Assembly: GCF_013204845.1 (NCBI RefSeq)
Contig: NZ_JABMKY010000003.1
Span: 399,907 to 463,906 of the forward strand
Source: Paenibacillus qinlingensis
GTDB lineage: Bacteria > Bacillota > Bacilli > Paenibacillales > NBRC-103111
Direction: 5' to 3'
DNA length: 64,000 nucleotides
Shown here: positions 7,125-15,461 of the stretch, piece by piece
Layout: the number at the start of each line of letters is the position of its first letter
How positions within the stretch are numbered: the first letter of the stretch is position 1
The notes under the pieces: generated by a model
What the model saw: the letters and a program-made list of their open reading frames with translations, nothing else
What the model was told of the DNA's origin: nothing
The model's database searches: none
Made by a program: the position numbers and the translations under genes

Positions 7125-8135
7125 ATGTCCATTGGTCAGCTATATAAGCACAGAAGTTTAGGATTATCCGATGATGAAGCCGTACGCATGTATACGGTCA
7201 TGAGCCTTGCAACTAAATTTGATGAGCGTGCTTTCATGCTGCAACGTGCAGGTAAAATTCCGTTTCACGTTTCAGGAATGGGACAATATGCCGGACAAGT
7301 AGGTATGGCCTTCGCGATGCAGTCTCAGAAGGATTATTTCTTACCCTATTACCGCGACTATGCGTTCGTTCTGTCCGTTGGTATGACTGTGAAAGATCTC
7401 ATGCTCGCCATTTTTTGTAAAGCAGAAGATGTGAATAGCGGTGGCAGACAGATGGCTGGTCATTTCGGTGATCGTAAAAATCATATCGTAACGGCATCTT
7501 CACCTGTTACTACACAAGTTCCGCATGCTGCGGGTATTGCCTTGGCGGCGAAGATGAAGAAACAGGATTTCGTTACATTCGTTTCATTCGGTGAAGGTTC
7601 CAGCAATCAAGGGGATTTCCATGAGGGCTGTAATTTCGCAGGAGTACATAAACTGCCAGTTATTTTCGTGTGTGAAAATAATCAGTATGCGATTTCTGTT
7701 CCACTGCATAAGCAAGTAGCAGGAAAAATCGCGGATCGTGCAATCGGATATGGCTTCCCAGGTATTCAAGTCGATGGTACCGATGTCTTGGAAATGTACC
7801 GCGTAACGAAAGAAGCAAGGGAAAGAGCCCTTCGTGGCGAAGGTCCAACATTGATCGAAATGTTGTGCTATCGCATTATGCCGCATTCCACATCAGATGA
7901 CGATATGCTATACCGTACGAAGGAAGAAGTTGAAGAAAATCGTAAGAAGGACGGCATCTTGAAGTTTAAGGAGTATCTCATTGCTTGTGAGCTGTGGAGC
8001 GAAGAGAAAGATCTTGAGCTTCAAGAACGCCAAAAGCAAGAAGTCAATGAAGCAACGAAGTATGCTGATCTTGCCCCTTATCCGAAACCGGAAGATACGC
8101 TTCTTCATGTTTATGCGGAAGGAGATGGCAAATAG
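7125..8135 (+). CDS. bkdAA: 2-oxoisovalerate dehydrogenase E1 alpha
   Basis: This 336-residue thiamine-diphosphate enzyme subunit decarboxylates branched-chain 2-oxoacids and passes the acyl group to the E2 lipoyl arm. The ThDP/Mg signature starts at GEGSSNQGDFHEG and ends in CENNQYAIS (about residues 153-192). The phosphorylation-loop region (PHSTSDDDMLYR) is near 260. TAAGGAGG precedes ATG 7125. The beta subunit gene starts 2 nt after its stop, consistent with an alpha2-beta2 E1. The product feeds iso/anteiso branched-chain fatty acid synthesis, which is typical of Bacillales membranes. Confidence 0.92.
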   Translation: MSIGQLYKHRSLGLSDDEAVRMYTVMSLATKFDERAFMLQRAGKIPFHVSGMGQYAGQVGMAFAMQSQKDYFLPYYRDYAFVLSVGMTVKDLMLAIFCKAEDVNSGGRQMAGHFGDRKNHIVTASSPVTTQVPHAAGIALAAKMKKQDFVTFVSFGEGSSNQGDFHEGCNFAGVHKLPVIFVCENNQYAISVPLHKQVAGKIADRAIGYGFPGIQVDGTDVLEMYRVTKEARERALRGEGPTLIEMLCYRIMPHSTSDDDMLYRTKEEVEENRKKDGILKFKEYLIACELWSEEKDLELQERQKQEVNEATKYADLAPYPKPEDTLLHVYAEGDGK

Positions 8136-8137
8136 AG

Positions 8138-9118
8138 ATGGCTGTTATAACGTATTTGGAAGCAATCCGTTCTGCGATGCAGGAGGAAATGCAACAGGAT
8201 GACAACGTATTCGTCCTAGGTGAGGACGTAGGAAAAGGCGGCGTTCTTAACACGACCAAGGGGCTTCGCGATCTATTCGGCGAAGAACGCGTGATGGACA
8301 CACCACTTGCTGAATCAGCAATCGTTGGTGTTGCCATCGGTGCAGCAATGTATGGCATGAAGCCGATCGCTGAAATTCAATTTGCCGATTTTATTTTCCC
8401 TGCAACGAACCAAATCCTGAGCGAAGCGGCGAAAATTCGCTATCGTTCGAACAATGACTGGAGCTGCCCGATTGTTATTAGAGCTCCTTATGGCGCAACT
8501 GGCGCTGGTGCCCTGTACCATTCACAATGTCCAGAATCGGTGTTCTTCGGAACGCCAGGCCTCAAAATCGTAGCCCCATCGAACCCGTATGATGCCAAGG
8601 GACTGCTGAAAGCGGCTATTCGCGATGGCGATCCTGTGCTGTATTTTGAACATAAGAAGTGTTACTTGGCCTTATCGGCAGAAGTTCCAGAAGAAGACTA
8701 CATCGTACCGATCGGCAAAGCTGACGTGAAGCGTCAAGGGACGGATATTACCGTCATTGCTTATGGCATGGTTGTTAATTATGTACTACAAGCCGCTGAG
8801 GAACTGGCTAAGGAAGGGATCTCGGCTCATGTCCTTGATTTGCGTACCTTGCAGCCACTCGATCGCGATGCAATCCTAGAAGCCGCTAGAAAAACTGGCA
8901 AAGTACTCATTACCCACGAGGACAACAAAACCGGTGGTGTTGGTGCGGAAGTATCTGCCATTATCGCGGAAGAAATGCTATTTGAGTTAGATGCACCAAT
9001 CGCAAGATTATGCGGACCTGATGTTCCAGCAGTTGCCAGCAATCCTCCGATGGAGAAGTTTTTCCTTCTCAATGGGGATAAGTTGAAGGATGCTATGCGT
9101 CAGCTTGCTTTATTCTAG
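8138..9118 (+). CDS. bkdAB: 2-oxoisovalerate dehydrogenase E1 beta
   Basis: This 326-residue partner of BkdAA completes the thiamine-dependent E1. Family landmarks are VFVLGEDVGKGGV near the N-terminus, DTPLAESAIVGVAIGAA near 50, the conserved GATGAGALYHSQ loop near 125, and a C-terminal transketolase-like domain (DITVIAYGMVVNYVLQAAE, ...LDLRTLQPLD). The start at 8138 follows an AAGGAGATGG site inside the end of bkdAA, so the two subunits are translationally coupled. I see nothing odd in length or motifs. Confidence 0.92.
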   Translation: MAVITYLEAIRSAMQEEMQQDDNVFVLGEDVGKGGVLNTTKGLRDLFGEERVMDTPLAESAIVGVAIGAAMYGMKPIAEIQFADFIFPATNQILSEAAKIRYRSNNDWSCPIVIRAPYGATGAGALYHSQCPESVFFGTPGLKIVAPSNPYDAKGLLKAAIRDGDPVLYFEHKKCYLALSAEVPEEDYIVPIGKADVKRQGTDITVIAYGMVVNYVLQAAEELAKEGISAHVLDLRTLQPLDRDAILEAARKTGKVLITHEDNKTGGVGAEVSAIIAEEMLFELDAPIARLCGPDVPAVASNPPMEKFFLLNGDKLKDAMRQLALF

Positions 9119-9170
9119 ATAGATCTTTGATCTTATTCGTAGATCTTTTCCGAAATTAGGAGGTACTTGT

Positions 9171-10502
9171 ATGAACCAAACCGGCCGCCTCACCGAGGTT
9201 ACTGTTCCGCATTTGGCGGAAAGTCTCGTTTCGGCTACAATCGGCAAATGGCTGAAAAAGCCAGGCGATTATATTGAACAATATGATGTTCTTTGTGAGC
9301 TCTTCACAGAGAAAGTAAATACAGAAATGCCAAGTCCCATAGAAGGTAAGTTAATCAAAATTATTGTCGGCGACGGTGAAACAGCTGCAGTCGGTGAAGC
9401 GATTTGTGTCATTGAGGAGCCAGCTGGCTCCTCAGCGGCGACATCAGCTGCGCCAGTTGCTTTCACTGATGCAGCGAATGTTACGGAAGACACGGATCAA
9501 AGCATGCGTGGGCGCTTCTCTCCAGCGGTCCACAGACTTGCCCAAGATAACCGTGTCGATTTGTCGCGCGTTGCAGGGACAGGCCTTGGCGGGCGAATTA
9601 CTCGCAAGGATGTAGAGACCTTCATCGCATCAGGTAACGCGGCACCTGCTGCGGTTCAAGGGGCACCTGCAGCAACAGTAGCAGCACTTGCTCCAGTCGT
9701 TGCAGAAGAACCAGTGAACCAGCCTGTACGCAGTTCAGGTATCCATTTGTCAGCGAGTCCTCAGACCCCGCTGAGCGAAGCAGAAGGCCACAATCTCGAT
9801 GTACGGAATGAACATTTCATCGATGTAACGCCAATGCGTAATGCGATTGCTACGAAAATGCGCCAAAGCGTCACTGAAATTCCACATGCATGGACGATGA
9901 TAGAAGTGGATGTAACGAATCTAGTTGTCTTGCGGAACAAAGTGAAGGATGAGTTTATGCGCCGCGAAGGCATCAACTTGACGTACCTCGCATTTATGCT
10001 GAAAGCTGTCGTCAACGCGATCAAAGATTATCCGATTATAAACTCCGTGTGGGCTGTAGATAAAATTATTGTGAAACGCGATATTAATATTTCTTTGTCT
10101 GTAGGGACAGAAGATTCCGTTATGACGCCGGTGATCAAGAAAGCAGATCAAAAAAATATCGCAGGTCTTGCAAGGGAAATTGATGAGTTGACGAAGAAAA
10201 CGCGTGCGGGGAAATTAGCTCTCACGGATATGGTTGGCGGTACATTTACCGTTAACAATACAGGCTCCTTCGGTTCGATTCTATCGTACCCAATCATTAA
10301 CTACCCGCAAGCAGCGATTGTGACGTTCGAATCGATCGTGAAGAAGCCTGTCGTCATTCAAGATATGATAGCGGTGCGTTCCATGGTTAACCTTTGTTTA
10401 TCGCTCGATCACAGGATTCTGGATGGTGTGATCTGTGGAAGGTTCCTACAAAGAGTGAAAGAAAATCTAGAAAGCTACAACGCGGATACTAAAATTTACT
10501 AA
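9171..10502 (+). CDS. bkdB: Dihydrolipoyl acyltransferase (E2) of the branched-chain complex
   Basis: This 443-residue core subunit transfers the branched acyl group to CoA. The domains in order are: a lipoyl domain (residues 5-80) with probable lipoyl lysine K48 in FTEKVNTEM; an Ala/Pro/Thr-rich linker; an E3-binding domain (FSPAVHRLAQDNRVDLSRV, about 112-145); a second Ala-rich linker; and a CoA-acyltransferase catalytic domain ending in DHRILDG, which carries the catalytic His and Asp. TTAGGAGG precedes ATG 9171. It closes the lpdV-bkdAA-bkdAB-bkdB cluster. No hairpin terminator is evident directly after it. Confidence 0.93.
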   Translation: MNQTGRLTEVTVPHLAESLVSATIGKWLKKPGDYIEQYDVLCELFTEKVNTEMPSPIEGKLIKIIVGDGETAAVGEAICVIEEPAGSSAATSAAPVAFTDAANVTEDTDQSMRGRFSPAVHRLAQDNRVDLSRVAGTGLGGRITRKDVETFIASGNAAPAAVQGAPAATVAALAPVVAEEPVNQPVRSSGIHLSASPQTPLSEAEGHNLDVRNEHFIDVTPMRNAIATKMRQSVTEIPHAWTMIEVDVTNLVVLRNKVKDEFMRREGINLTYLAFMLKAVVNAIKDYPIINSVWAVDKIIVKRDINISLSVGTEDSVMTPVIKKADQKNIAGLAREIDELTKKTRAGKLALTDMVGGTFTVNNTGSFGSILSYPIINYPQAAIVTFESIVKKPVVIQDMIAVRSMVNLCLSLDHRILDGVICGRFLQRVKENLESYNADTKIY

Positions 10503-10506
10503 GAGT

Positions 10507-10611
10507 TTATGACGTGAAAAACAATCCGGCTGTAAACAATAAACTGGATAACAGCATAACGAAGAGCATAATGTAAATAACGACTTTAAACCATTTCTTA
10601 TTCTGTAGCAC
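10507..10611 (-). CDS. prli42: Stressosome-associated miniprotein Prli42-like
   Basis: This 34-residue protein starts at GTG 10611, with AAGGAG about eight nucleotides upstream. It reads MLQNKKWFKVVIYIMLFVML followed by LSSLLFTAGLFFTS: a short basic start, then one transmembrane helix. The pattern (NKK.....V.Y.MLF.MLLS) is that of Prli42, the membrane miniprotein first described in Listeria, where it anchors the stressosome. It is too short for ordinary ORF callers. It lies on the opposite strand between bkdB and the M20 peptidase. No stressosome genes occur in this window, so its role here is inferred from family similarity alone. Confidence 0.75.
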   Translation of the reverse strand: MLQNKKWFKVVIYIMLFVMLLSSLLFTAGLFFTS

Positions 10612-10683
10612 GGGATTCACTCCTTTTTCATCCAAGCTTGTACCGTTTTATTGTAACTCAAAGTGTGTATCGGAGGAAAGTAC

Positions 10684-11814
10684 ATGATTCAACAAGATCG
10701 TTTAGTCCAAGAATTCATTTCCCTCGTTCAAGTGGATAGTGAAACGAGATTTGAGCAAGATATCTGCGTTGTGCTCAAAGAGAAATTCAGCCAACTTGGC
10801 TTGAATGTCGTCGAGGATGCGTCGATGTCCAAGAGCGGACACGGTGCAGGTAACTTGATCTGCACATTGGAAGCGACAGACAGCAATCCGGCGATTCCAA
10901 CGATTTTCTTCACATCGCATATGGACACGGTTGCTCCAGGGAATGGCATTAAACCGCAAATTGGTGAGGATGGGTATATTCGGTCCGATGGAACAACGAT
11001 TCTTGGCAGCGATGATAAAGCAGGGATTGCTGCTATGTTCGAAGGGATTCGAGTTCTGAAAGAACAGAACATTCCGCATGGTCGTATCCAGTTCGTCATT
11101 ACCGCTGGGGAAGAGAGCGGCTTAAAAGGAGCGCGGGCTATGGAGCGCAGCTCCATGGAAGCTGAATATGGCTTCGCATTAGATTCCAACGGTAATCTTG
11201 GCGCTATTGCAACAGCGGCCCCTGGACGTGCTGAGATTGAGATCATTTTCCATGGCAAAACCGCGCATGCGGGTGTGAATCCGGAAGATGGCATTTCAGC
11301 CATCCAAGTGGCCAGCAAAGCCGTTTCTCGGATGTCATTGGGAAGAATCGATAAGGAAACGACAGCGAACATTGGCAGCTTTTCTGGCGTTGGCCCGCTG
11401 AACGTGGTATGCGATAAAGTAAAGATGGAAGCTGAAGCACGCAGTATTGTTCAGCACAAATTGGAAGCGCAAATCGAAGCGATGAAGAAAGCTTGTGAAT
11501 CTGCTGCGGCAGAAGCCGGCACGACCTGTGAATTCCATGCGGACATCGTCTACGCATCTTATATGCATGATGATTCTGCACCGATTGTACAATTAACCTC
11601 GCGTGCGATGAGCACGATTGGCTTAACGGCAAGTACGTTCCACTCAGGTGGCGGTAGCGACGCAAATGTGTTCAATGGCATGGGGATTCCTACTGTGAAT
11701 TTGGCCGTTGGTTATTTAGACATTCATACGGTCAAAGAGCGCATTGCGATTACAGATCTAGTTAAAACGGCTGAACTCGTCGTGGCGCTTGTGAAAGAAG
11801 CAGCTAAGGTGTAG
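10684..11814 (+). CDS. M20 family metallopeptidase (tripeptidase T-like, YqjE-type)
   Basis: This 376-residue di-zinc exopeptidase has the expected ligand series: TSHMDTVAPG (His and catalytic Asp, about residue 80), GSDDKAG (bridging Asp), AGEESGLKGA (catalytic and binding Glu), ALDSNGN (Asp) and HSGGGSDANVF near the C-terminus (His). A dimerisation insert (EIIFHGKTAHAGVNPEDG) lies in the middle. CGGAGGAAAG at 10671-10680 supports ATG 10684 over GTG 10663. In B. subtilis the homologue is yqjE, annotated as tripeptidase-like. It likely releases N-terminal residues from small peptides in the cytoplasm. A strong terminator follows. Confidence 0.85.
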   Translation: MIQQDRLVQEFISLVQVDSETRFEQDICVVLKEKFSQLGLNVVEDASMSKSGHGAGNLICTLEATDSNPAIPTIFFTSHMDTVAPGNGIKPQIGEDGYIRSDGTTILGSDDKAGIAAMFEGIRVLKEQNIPHGRIQFVITAGEESGLKGARAMERSSMEAEYGFALDSNGNLGAIATAAPGRAEIEIIFHGKTAHAGVNPEDGISAIQVASKAVSRMSLGRIDKETTANIGSFSGVGPLNVVCDKVKMEAEARSIVQHKLEAQIEAMKKACESAAAEAGTTCEFHADIVYASYMHDDSAPIVQLTSRAMSTIGLTASTFHSGGGSDANVFNGMGIPTVNLAVGYLDIHTVKERIAITDLVKTAELVVALVKEAAKV

Positions 11815-11830
11815 ATCCCTGAACAAAATA

Positions 11831-11878
11831 AAAACCGATTCGTCCGCCAACTGGCGCGGCTAATCGGTTTTCGTTTTA
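11831..11878 (+). terminator. Intrinsic terminator after the M20 peptidase
   Basis: The arms AAAACCGATT and AATCGGTTTT enclose a second small GC-rich hairpin (CCGCC...GGCGCGG) and are followed by CGTTTTATTATTTT. Strong hairpin plus T-run; it may also act for the convergent mciZ. Confidence 0.85.
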
Positions 11879-11883
11879 TTATT

Positions 11884-12075
11884 TTAGGAATGGATGATTC
11901 GAAGTTTGTGTGAATGTCCCTGTGAGGAAGTCCTCTGAGATATGTATAAGTGGGCTAAAAAATCAACCAAGGGTATCTTCGGATCACCTTGTTGAAGCAT
12001 GTGCTGGAGTTGATATTTGATCTCCCAGGCTTTTCCTACAAGTCGAATTTGTTTGGCACTCACATAGCTCTTCAT
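11884..12075 (-). CDS. mciZ: MciZ-like inhibitor of Z-ring formation
   Basis: This 63-residue protein contains LVGKAWEIKYQL, close to the LVGKAWEIR core of B. subtilis MciZ. MciZ is a mother-cell peptide that caps FtsZ filaments and blocks division during sporulation. The start is ATG 12075, preceded by AGAGGG; the longer frame from 12111 lacks support. The B. subtilis protein has about 40 residues, whereas this one carries an extra Ser/His/Arg-rich tail (SQRTSSQGHSHKLRIIHS). It is divergent from nudF. A 70-bp repeat shared with the yqzF upstream region lies about 80 nt before its start. Confidence 0.75.
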   Translation of the reverse strand: MKSYVSAKQIRLVGKAWEIKYQLQHMLQQGDPKIPLVDFLAHLYISQRTSSQGHSHKLRIIHS

Positions 12076-12154
12076 ATCACAGACCCTCTTTTCAGGAAAA
12101 TATTTGACCACAATAGAAAATATAAGTTTTCGGTTCCCGAAAACGTCTTTCTAT

Positions 12155-12225
12155 TTGGCGATAAAACTTACCTCTAGACGCGGTCGCTCATCATTGAATG
12201 GCCTCGATAGAAGTTTTCTCATATA
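12155..12225. repeat. Copy B of the ~70-bp divergent-intergenic repeat
   Basis: This segment runs from TTGGCGATAAAA to TAGAAGTTTTCTCATAT and aligns along its length with bases 5428-5497. On the minus strand AAAACTT and AAGTTTT could pair across about 40 nt. It separates mciZ (minus) from nudF (plus); TATAAT at its edge (12222-12227) could be the nudF -10. Confidence 0.6.
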
Positions 12226-12283
12226 ATGAACGATATGCAGGATATGGACAAGTTAGACCAATTAATGAGGATGAGGTGCTCGA

Positions 12284-12838
12284 ATGACTGATCATAAGAA
12301 ATTTGAAGAAGTAACCATCAGTAGTGAAATGATTTTCAAGGGTAAAATAATTTCCCTGCAAGTCGATCAAGTGAGATTGCCCAATGGAGGAACTGCTTCC
12401 CGTGAGATCGTTAAGCATCCAGGTGCAGTGGCGGTGATCCCTCTCCTAGGGGATAAAATGATCGTCGTAGAACAGTACCGTAAGCCGCTAGAGAAGAGTC
12501 AGGTGGAAATCCCTGCAGGTAAGCTTGACAGCGGTGAGGAGCCTTTGAGAGCGGCCTTACGTGAGCTTGAGGAAGAGACAGGATATAAGACAGATAACAT
12601 TCGTTTGGTAAGTTCATTTTCTACATCCCCTGGGTTTGCGGATGAGATTATCCATTTATACATAGCGGAAGATTTAGTGAAGGGAACAGCGAATCCGGAT
12701 GAGGACGAATTCCTTGATTGTGAAGCGATCACATTAGAACAAGCTCAGCAATATATGCGTGAGGGACGTATTAGTGACGCCAAAACGATCATGGCTGTGT
12801 ATGCTTGGCAACTGTACAAGTTAACAGGTCAGATCTAA
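12284..12838 (+). CDS. nudF: ADP-ribose pyrophosphatase (Nudix hydrolase)
   Basis: This 184-residue protein hydrolyses ADP-ribose to AMP and ribose 5-phosphate, removing a toxic NAD+ breakdown product. The Nudix box is complete: GKLDSGEEPLRAALRELEEE followed by TGY, about residues 80-102. The N-terminal strand pair (ISSEMIFKGKIISLQVDQV) and the VVEQYRKPLEKSQVEIPAG segment are typical of the NudF branch. GAGGTG precedes ATG 12284. The next gene starts directly after its stop codon, as in the B. subtilis nudF-yqxK pair, so they form one operon. Confidence 0.9.
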   Translation: MTDHKKFEEVTISSEMIFKGKIISLQVDQVRLPNGGTASREIVKHPGAVAVIPLLGDKMIVVEQYRKPLEKSQVEIPAGKLDSGEEPLRAALRELEEETGYKTDNIRLVSSFSTSPGFADEIIHLYIAEDLVKGTANPDEDEFLDCEAITLEQAQQYMREGRISDAKTIMAVYAWQLYKLTGQI

Positions 12839-14020
12839 ATGTTGAAGAATTATTATGTGGATCTGCATATTCATATTGGCAGGACGGAGAAAGGTCAAGC
12901 TGTCAAAATTAGCGCAGCGAATAATCTCACCTTTTTCAATATTGCTCATGAAGCTGCAAACCGTAAAGGGATGGAAATGATCTCCATCATCGATACACAC
13001 TCTCCATCAGTCCAAGAAGAAATTATGATGTATTTGGACAAGGGAGACATGGCGGAGCTCGAAGGTGGGGGTATTCGGTATCGAGATACGTCGATCATTT
13101 TGGGGAGCGAAATTGAAGTGAGAGACCCTGGGATGGGGCCAGCACATGTGTTAGCCTATATGCCAAACCTCCAAGTGATGCAGGAGTTTACGGGATGGAT
13201 GGGCCGGCATATGAAAAATGTGGAGCTTAGTTCTCAACGCATCTATGTGCCTGCTCGTGTGCTTCAGGAAGAGGTACTAGGCAGAGGAGGTATTCTGATC
13301 CCTGCGCACATCTTCACGCCGCACAAAAGCGTGTACGGCAGCGCTACGAGCTGCATGAATGATTTACTTGATGTGAAGCAAGTACCTGCCGTTGAACTCG
13401 GACTCAGTGCGGATTCGGATATGGCCGGGTACATCTCAGAACTTGATGATTTCACTTATGTAACCAATTCAGACGCTCATTCCTTGGCCAAAATAGGTCG
13501 AGAATACAACCAAATGAAGCTTGCTGCGCCAACATTTGTGGAGTTAGTTAAAGCTCTTCGACGTCAGGATGGACGAGGTGTCACAGCCAACTATGGCTTG
13601 AATTCGCGATTAGGCAAGTATCATCGAACCTATTGCAGCGTATGTGAGGCAGTGCTGAGCGATGATGAAACAGTTGTGGAGCGCTGCATGGATTGCGGCA
13701 GTAGCAAGATTGTGCGCGGCGTCATGGACCGAATCATGGCGATTGCAGATCGGGAGATGTCCTATCAGCCAGCGCATCGTCCGCCGTACCATTTTCAAGT
13801 CCCATTAGAGTACATCCCTGGATTAGGCCCGAAAAAGCTGGAACTATTGCTAAGCCGGTTCGGCACGGAGATGCAGGTTATACACCAAGCATCTTCGGAG
13901 GAGTTAGCTACTGTCGTTGGGGAGGACACTGCAGCGTACATTGTGAAGGCACGTGAAGGGACCTTAACGCTTGAAGTTGGTGGCGGAGGAAAGTACGGCA
14001 AAGTGAAAAATCATTCATAG
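12839..14020 (+). CDS. Endonuclease Q family protein (YqxK-like)
   Basis: This 393-residue protein has a PHP-type metal-dependent N-terminal domain (YYVDLHIHIGRT, ...IIDTHSPS, ...PAHIFTPHKS, ...TNSDAHSLAKIG). A four-cysteine zinc motif follows (CSVCEAVL and CMDCGSS, about residues 268-292), and a helix-hairpin-helix-like C-terminus (YIPGLGPKKLELLLSRFG) comes last. This is the layout of endonuclease Q, which nicks DNA 5' of deaminated bases. B. subtilis YqxK occupies the same position after nudF. ATG 12839 directly abuts the nudF stop. The repair role is known from archaeal and some Bacillus homologues and is inferred here. Confidence 0.82.
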   Translation: MLKNYYVDLHIHIGRTEKGQAVKISAANNLTFFNIAHEAANRKGMEMISIIDTHSPSVQEEIMMYLDKGDMAELEGGGIRYRDTSIILGSEIEVRDPGMGPAHVLAYMPNLQVMQEFTGWMGRHMKNVELSSQRIYVPARVLQEEVLGRGGILIPAHIFTPHKSVYGSATSCMNDLLDVKQVPAVELGLSADSDMAGYISELDDFTYVTNSDAHSLAKIGREYNQMKLAAPTFVELVKALRRQDGRGVTANYGLNSRLGKYHRTYCSVCEAVLSDDETVVERCMDCGSSKIVRGVMDRIMAIADREMSYQPAHRPPYHFQVPLEYIPGLGPKKLELLLSRFGTEMQVIHQASSEELATVVGEDTAAYIVKAREGTLTLEVGGGGKYGKVKNHS

Positions 14021-14082
14021 TTTTCTCGTTTCTCTCATAAGCTTGTCTTTGTAGAGGTTGTACAAGGGAGGGAGTGGCGAGT

Positions 14083-14724
14083 GTGAATAGAAACATAACG
14101 ATGAAACAATATATGAAGGATAATTTGCCGTTATTTATATTCGTCTCTGTGCTTTTTGTGATTGGTGTTGTTTTCGGTGCCGTCATGGTTAATGCGCTTT
14201 CCTTGGAACAGAGGACCGAAATGACCCGCCATTTGGGCAGTTTTTTTCATGAAATTAATGAAGGCATCGAAATTGACAGCCAGCAATCATTTAGTCAAGC
14301 ATTCGGCATGCATATGAAGTGGATATTGTTAATTTGGTTATTTGGTTTGTCGATTATCGGTTTGCCGTTGATTTTAGTATTGGATTTTCTAAAAGGTGTA
14401 CTGATCGGCTTCACGGTCGGATACCTCGTGGGTCAGATGTCGTGGAAAGGGATGCTCTTTGCACTTGTGGCCGTTGTTCCTCAGAATTTGATCGTAATTC
14501 CTGCGATTCTATTCTGCAGCGTGGCAGCGATGTCTTTCTCGCTTTATATGATAAAGCATAGAATAATGAGTCGAAGTGGTAACATTTACCAACCTTTCAT
14601 GAGATATACAACGATCACCTTAGCGATGGGAGGCTTCCTTTTAGCAGCTGCTTTGTTAGAAGGATACTTCTCCCAATACATGATGAAATGGGTAACCCCA
14701 ATGCTGGTGGGGGTTTATGGGTAA
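14083..14724 (+). CDS. spoIIM: Stage II sporulation protein M
   Basis: This 213-residue polytopic membrane protein belongs to the SpoIIM family, part of the SpoIID-SpoIIM-SpoIIP complex that thins septal peptidoglycan during engulfment of the forespore. About five membrane segments are visible, starting with LFIFVSVLFVIGVVFGAVMV. The conserved middle stretch LILVLDFLKGVLIGFTVGYL is followed by VVPQNLIVIPAILFCS. AAGGGAGGGAG at 14064-14074 places the start at GTG 14083 rather than 14074. It is mother-cell expressed in B. subtilis; I did not identify a clear sigE promoter here. Confidence 0.9.
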   Translation: MNRNITMKQYMKDNLPLFIFVSVLFVIGVVFGAVMVNALSLEQRTEMTRHLGSFFHEINEGIEIDSQQSFSQAFGMHMKWILLIWLFGLSIIGLPLILVLDFLKGVLIGFTVGYLVGQMSWKGMLFALVAVVPQNLIVIPAILFCSVAAMSFSLYMIKHRIMSRSGNIYQPFMRYTTITLAMGGFLLAAALLEGYFSQYMMKWVTPMLVGVYG

Positions 14725-14745
14725 TCAAATGAATTGTGATTGTGT

Positions 14746-14775
14746 TTGACTTTGTCAGCAAGCTCCCCCTATAAT
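14746..14775 (+). promoter_or_regulatory. Probable sigA promoter of fur
   Basis: TTGACT and TATAAT are separated by 18 bp, about 55 nt before the fur start. Both hexamers are close to consensus. Confidence 0.65.
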
Positions 14776-14829
14776 GAAAAGAGTGGCTAAAAATGGGCTA
14801 GGATGCCCACCTTTCTGAGGGGGAGGCAT

Positions 14830-15300
14830 ATGGAAGCAAGGATCGAGAAAATTAAACAACAACTACAATCCCAGGGGTACAAGCTAACTCCCCAACGGGA
14901 AGCAACTGTTCGCGTTCTACTGGAGAATGAACAAGATCATCTTAGTGCAGAAGATGTGTTTATGCTTGTGAAGGATAAAGCGCCAGAGATCGGGCTAGCA
15001 ACAGTGTACCGAACGTTAGAACTTCTGAGCGAACTGCATGTCTTGGAGAAAATGAATTTTGGCGACGGCGTGGCTCGTTATGATTTGCGTGACGATAATT
15101 CACGACATCATCATCATCACTTAATTTGCGTGCAATGCGGAGCCGTAGATGAAATCATGGAAGACTGGCTCGGACCTTTCGAAGAAAGGTTAGAAACAGA
15201 ATTTCATTTTCAAGTCTTAGATCATCGTCTTGATTTTCAAGGCATTTGCTATCGCTGTACCGAACGAGGGAAACCGGACGCATTGGAGAAATCCCACTAA
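14830..15300 (+). CDS. fur: Ferric uptake regulator family repressor
   Basis: This 156-residue regulator has the Fur architecture: a winged-helix DNA-binding domain (YKLTPQREATVRVLLEN, ...GLATVYRTLELL) and a dimerisation domain with the metal-site run RHHHHHLICVQCG and a C-terminal CYRC pair for structural zinc. It represses iron-uptake genes when Fe2+ is bound. GAGGGG at 14817-14822 gives good spacing to ATG 14830; ATG 14803 is rejected. Fur, PerR and Zur are hard to separate by eye, but the position between nudF/spoIIM and xerD matches fur in B. subtilis. It has its own promoter and a strong terminator. Confidence 0.87.
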   Translation: MEARIEKIKQQLQSQGYKLTPQREATVRVLLENEQDHLSAEDVFMLVKDKAPEIGLATVYRTLELLSELHVLEKMNFGDGVARYDLRDDNSRHHHHHLICVQCGAVDEIMEDWLGPFEERLETEFHFQVLDHRLDFQGICYRCTERGKPDALEKSH

Positions 15301-15332
15301 CAGTTATCACAAGATAGCTGTTCAACTTATGA

Positions 15333-15373
15333 AAATGCCTGTATGCAGACAAATGCATACAGGCATTTTTGTG
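15333..15373 (+). terminator. Intrinsic terminator after fur
   Basis: Fifteen perfectly paired bases (AAATGCCTGTATGCA with TGCATACAGGCATTT) flank a 6-nt loop, followed by TTGTGTTT. Confidence 0.9.
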
Positions 15374-15461
15374 TTTGCATCATATGCTAAATAGTAGCTA
15401 TGCGTTAGCTTACTGTCACATAATTGGCAAGGGAGTCGGGGTACATTATAGACGAATCGAA

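Noticed and set aside
12191..12418. Minus-strand open frame antisense to the start of nudF
   Set aside because: It overlaps a clearly coding Nudix gene and the repeat, with no ribosome site or family pattern.
12410..12732. Minus-strand frames across nudF
   Set aside because: Shadows; the plus-strand Nudix box is unmistakable.
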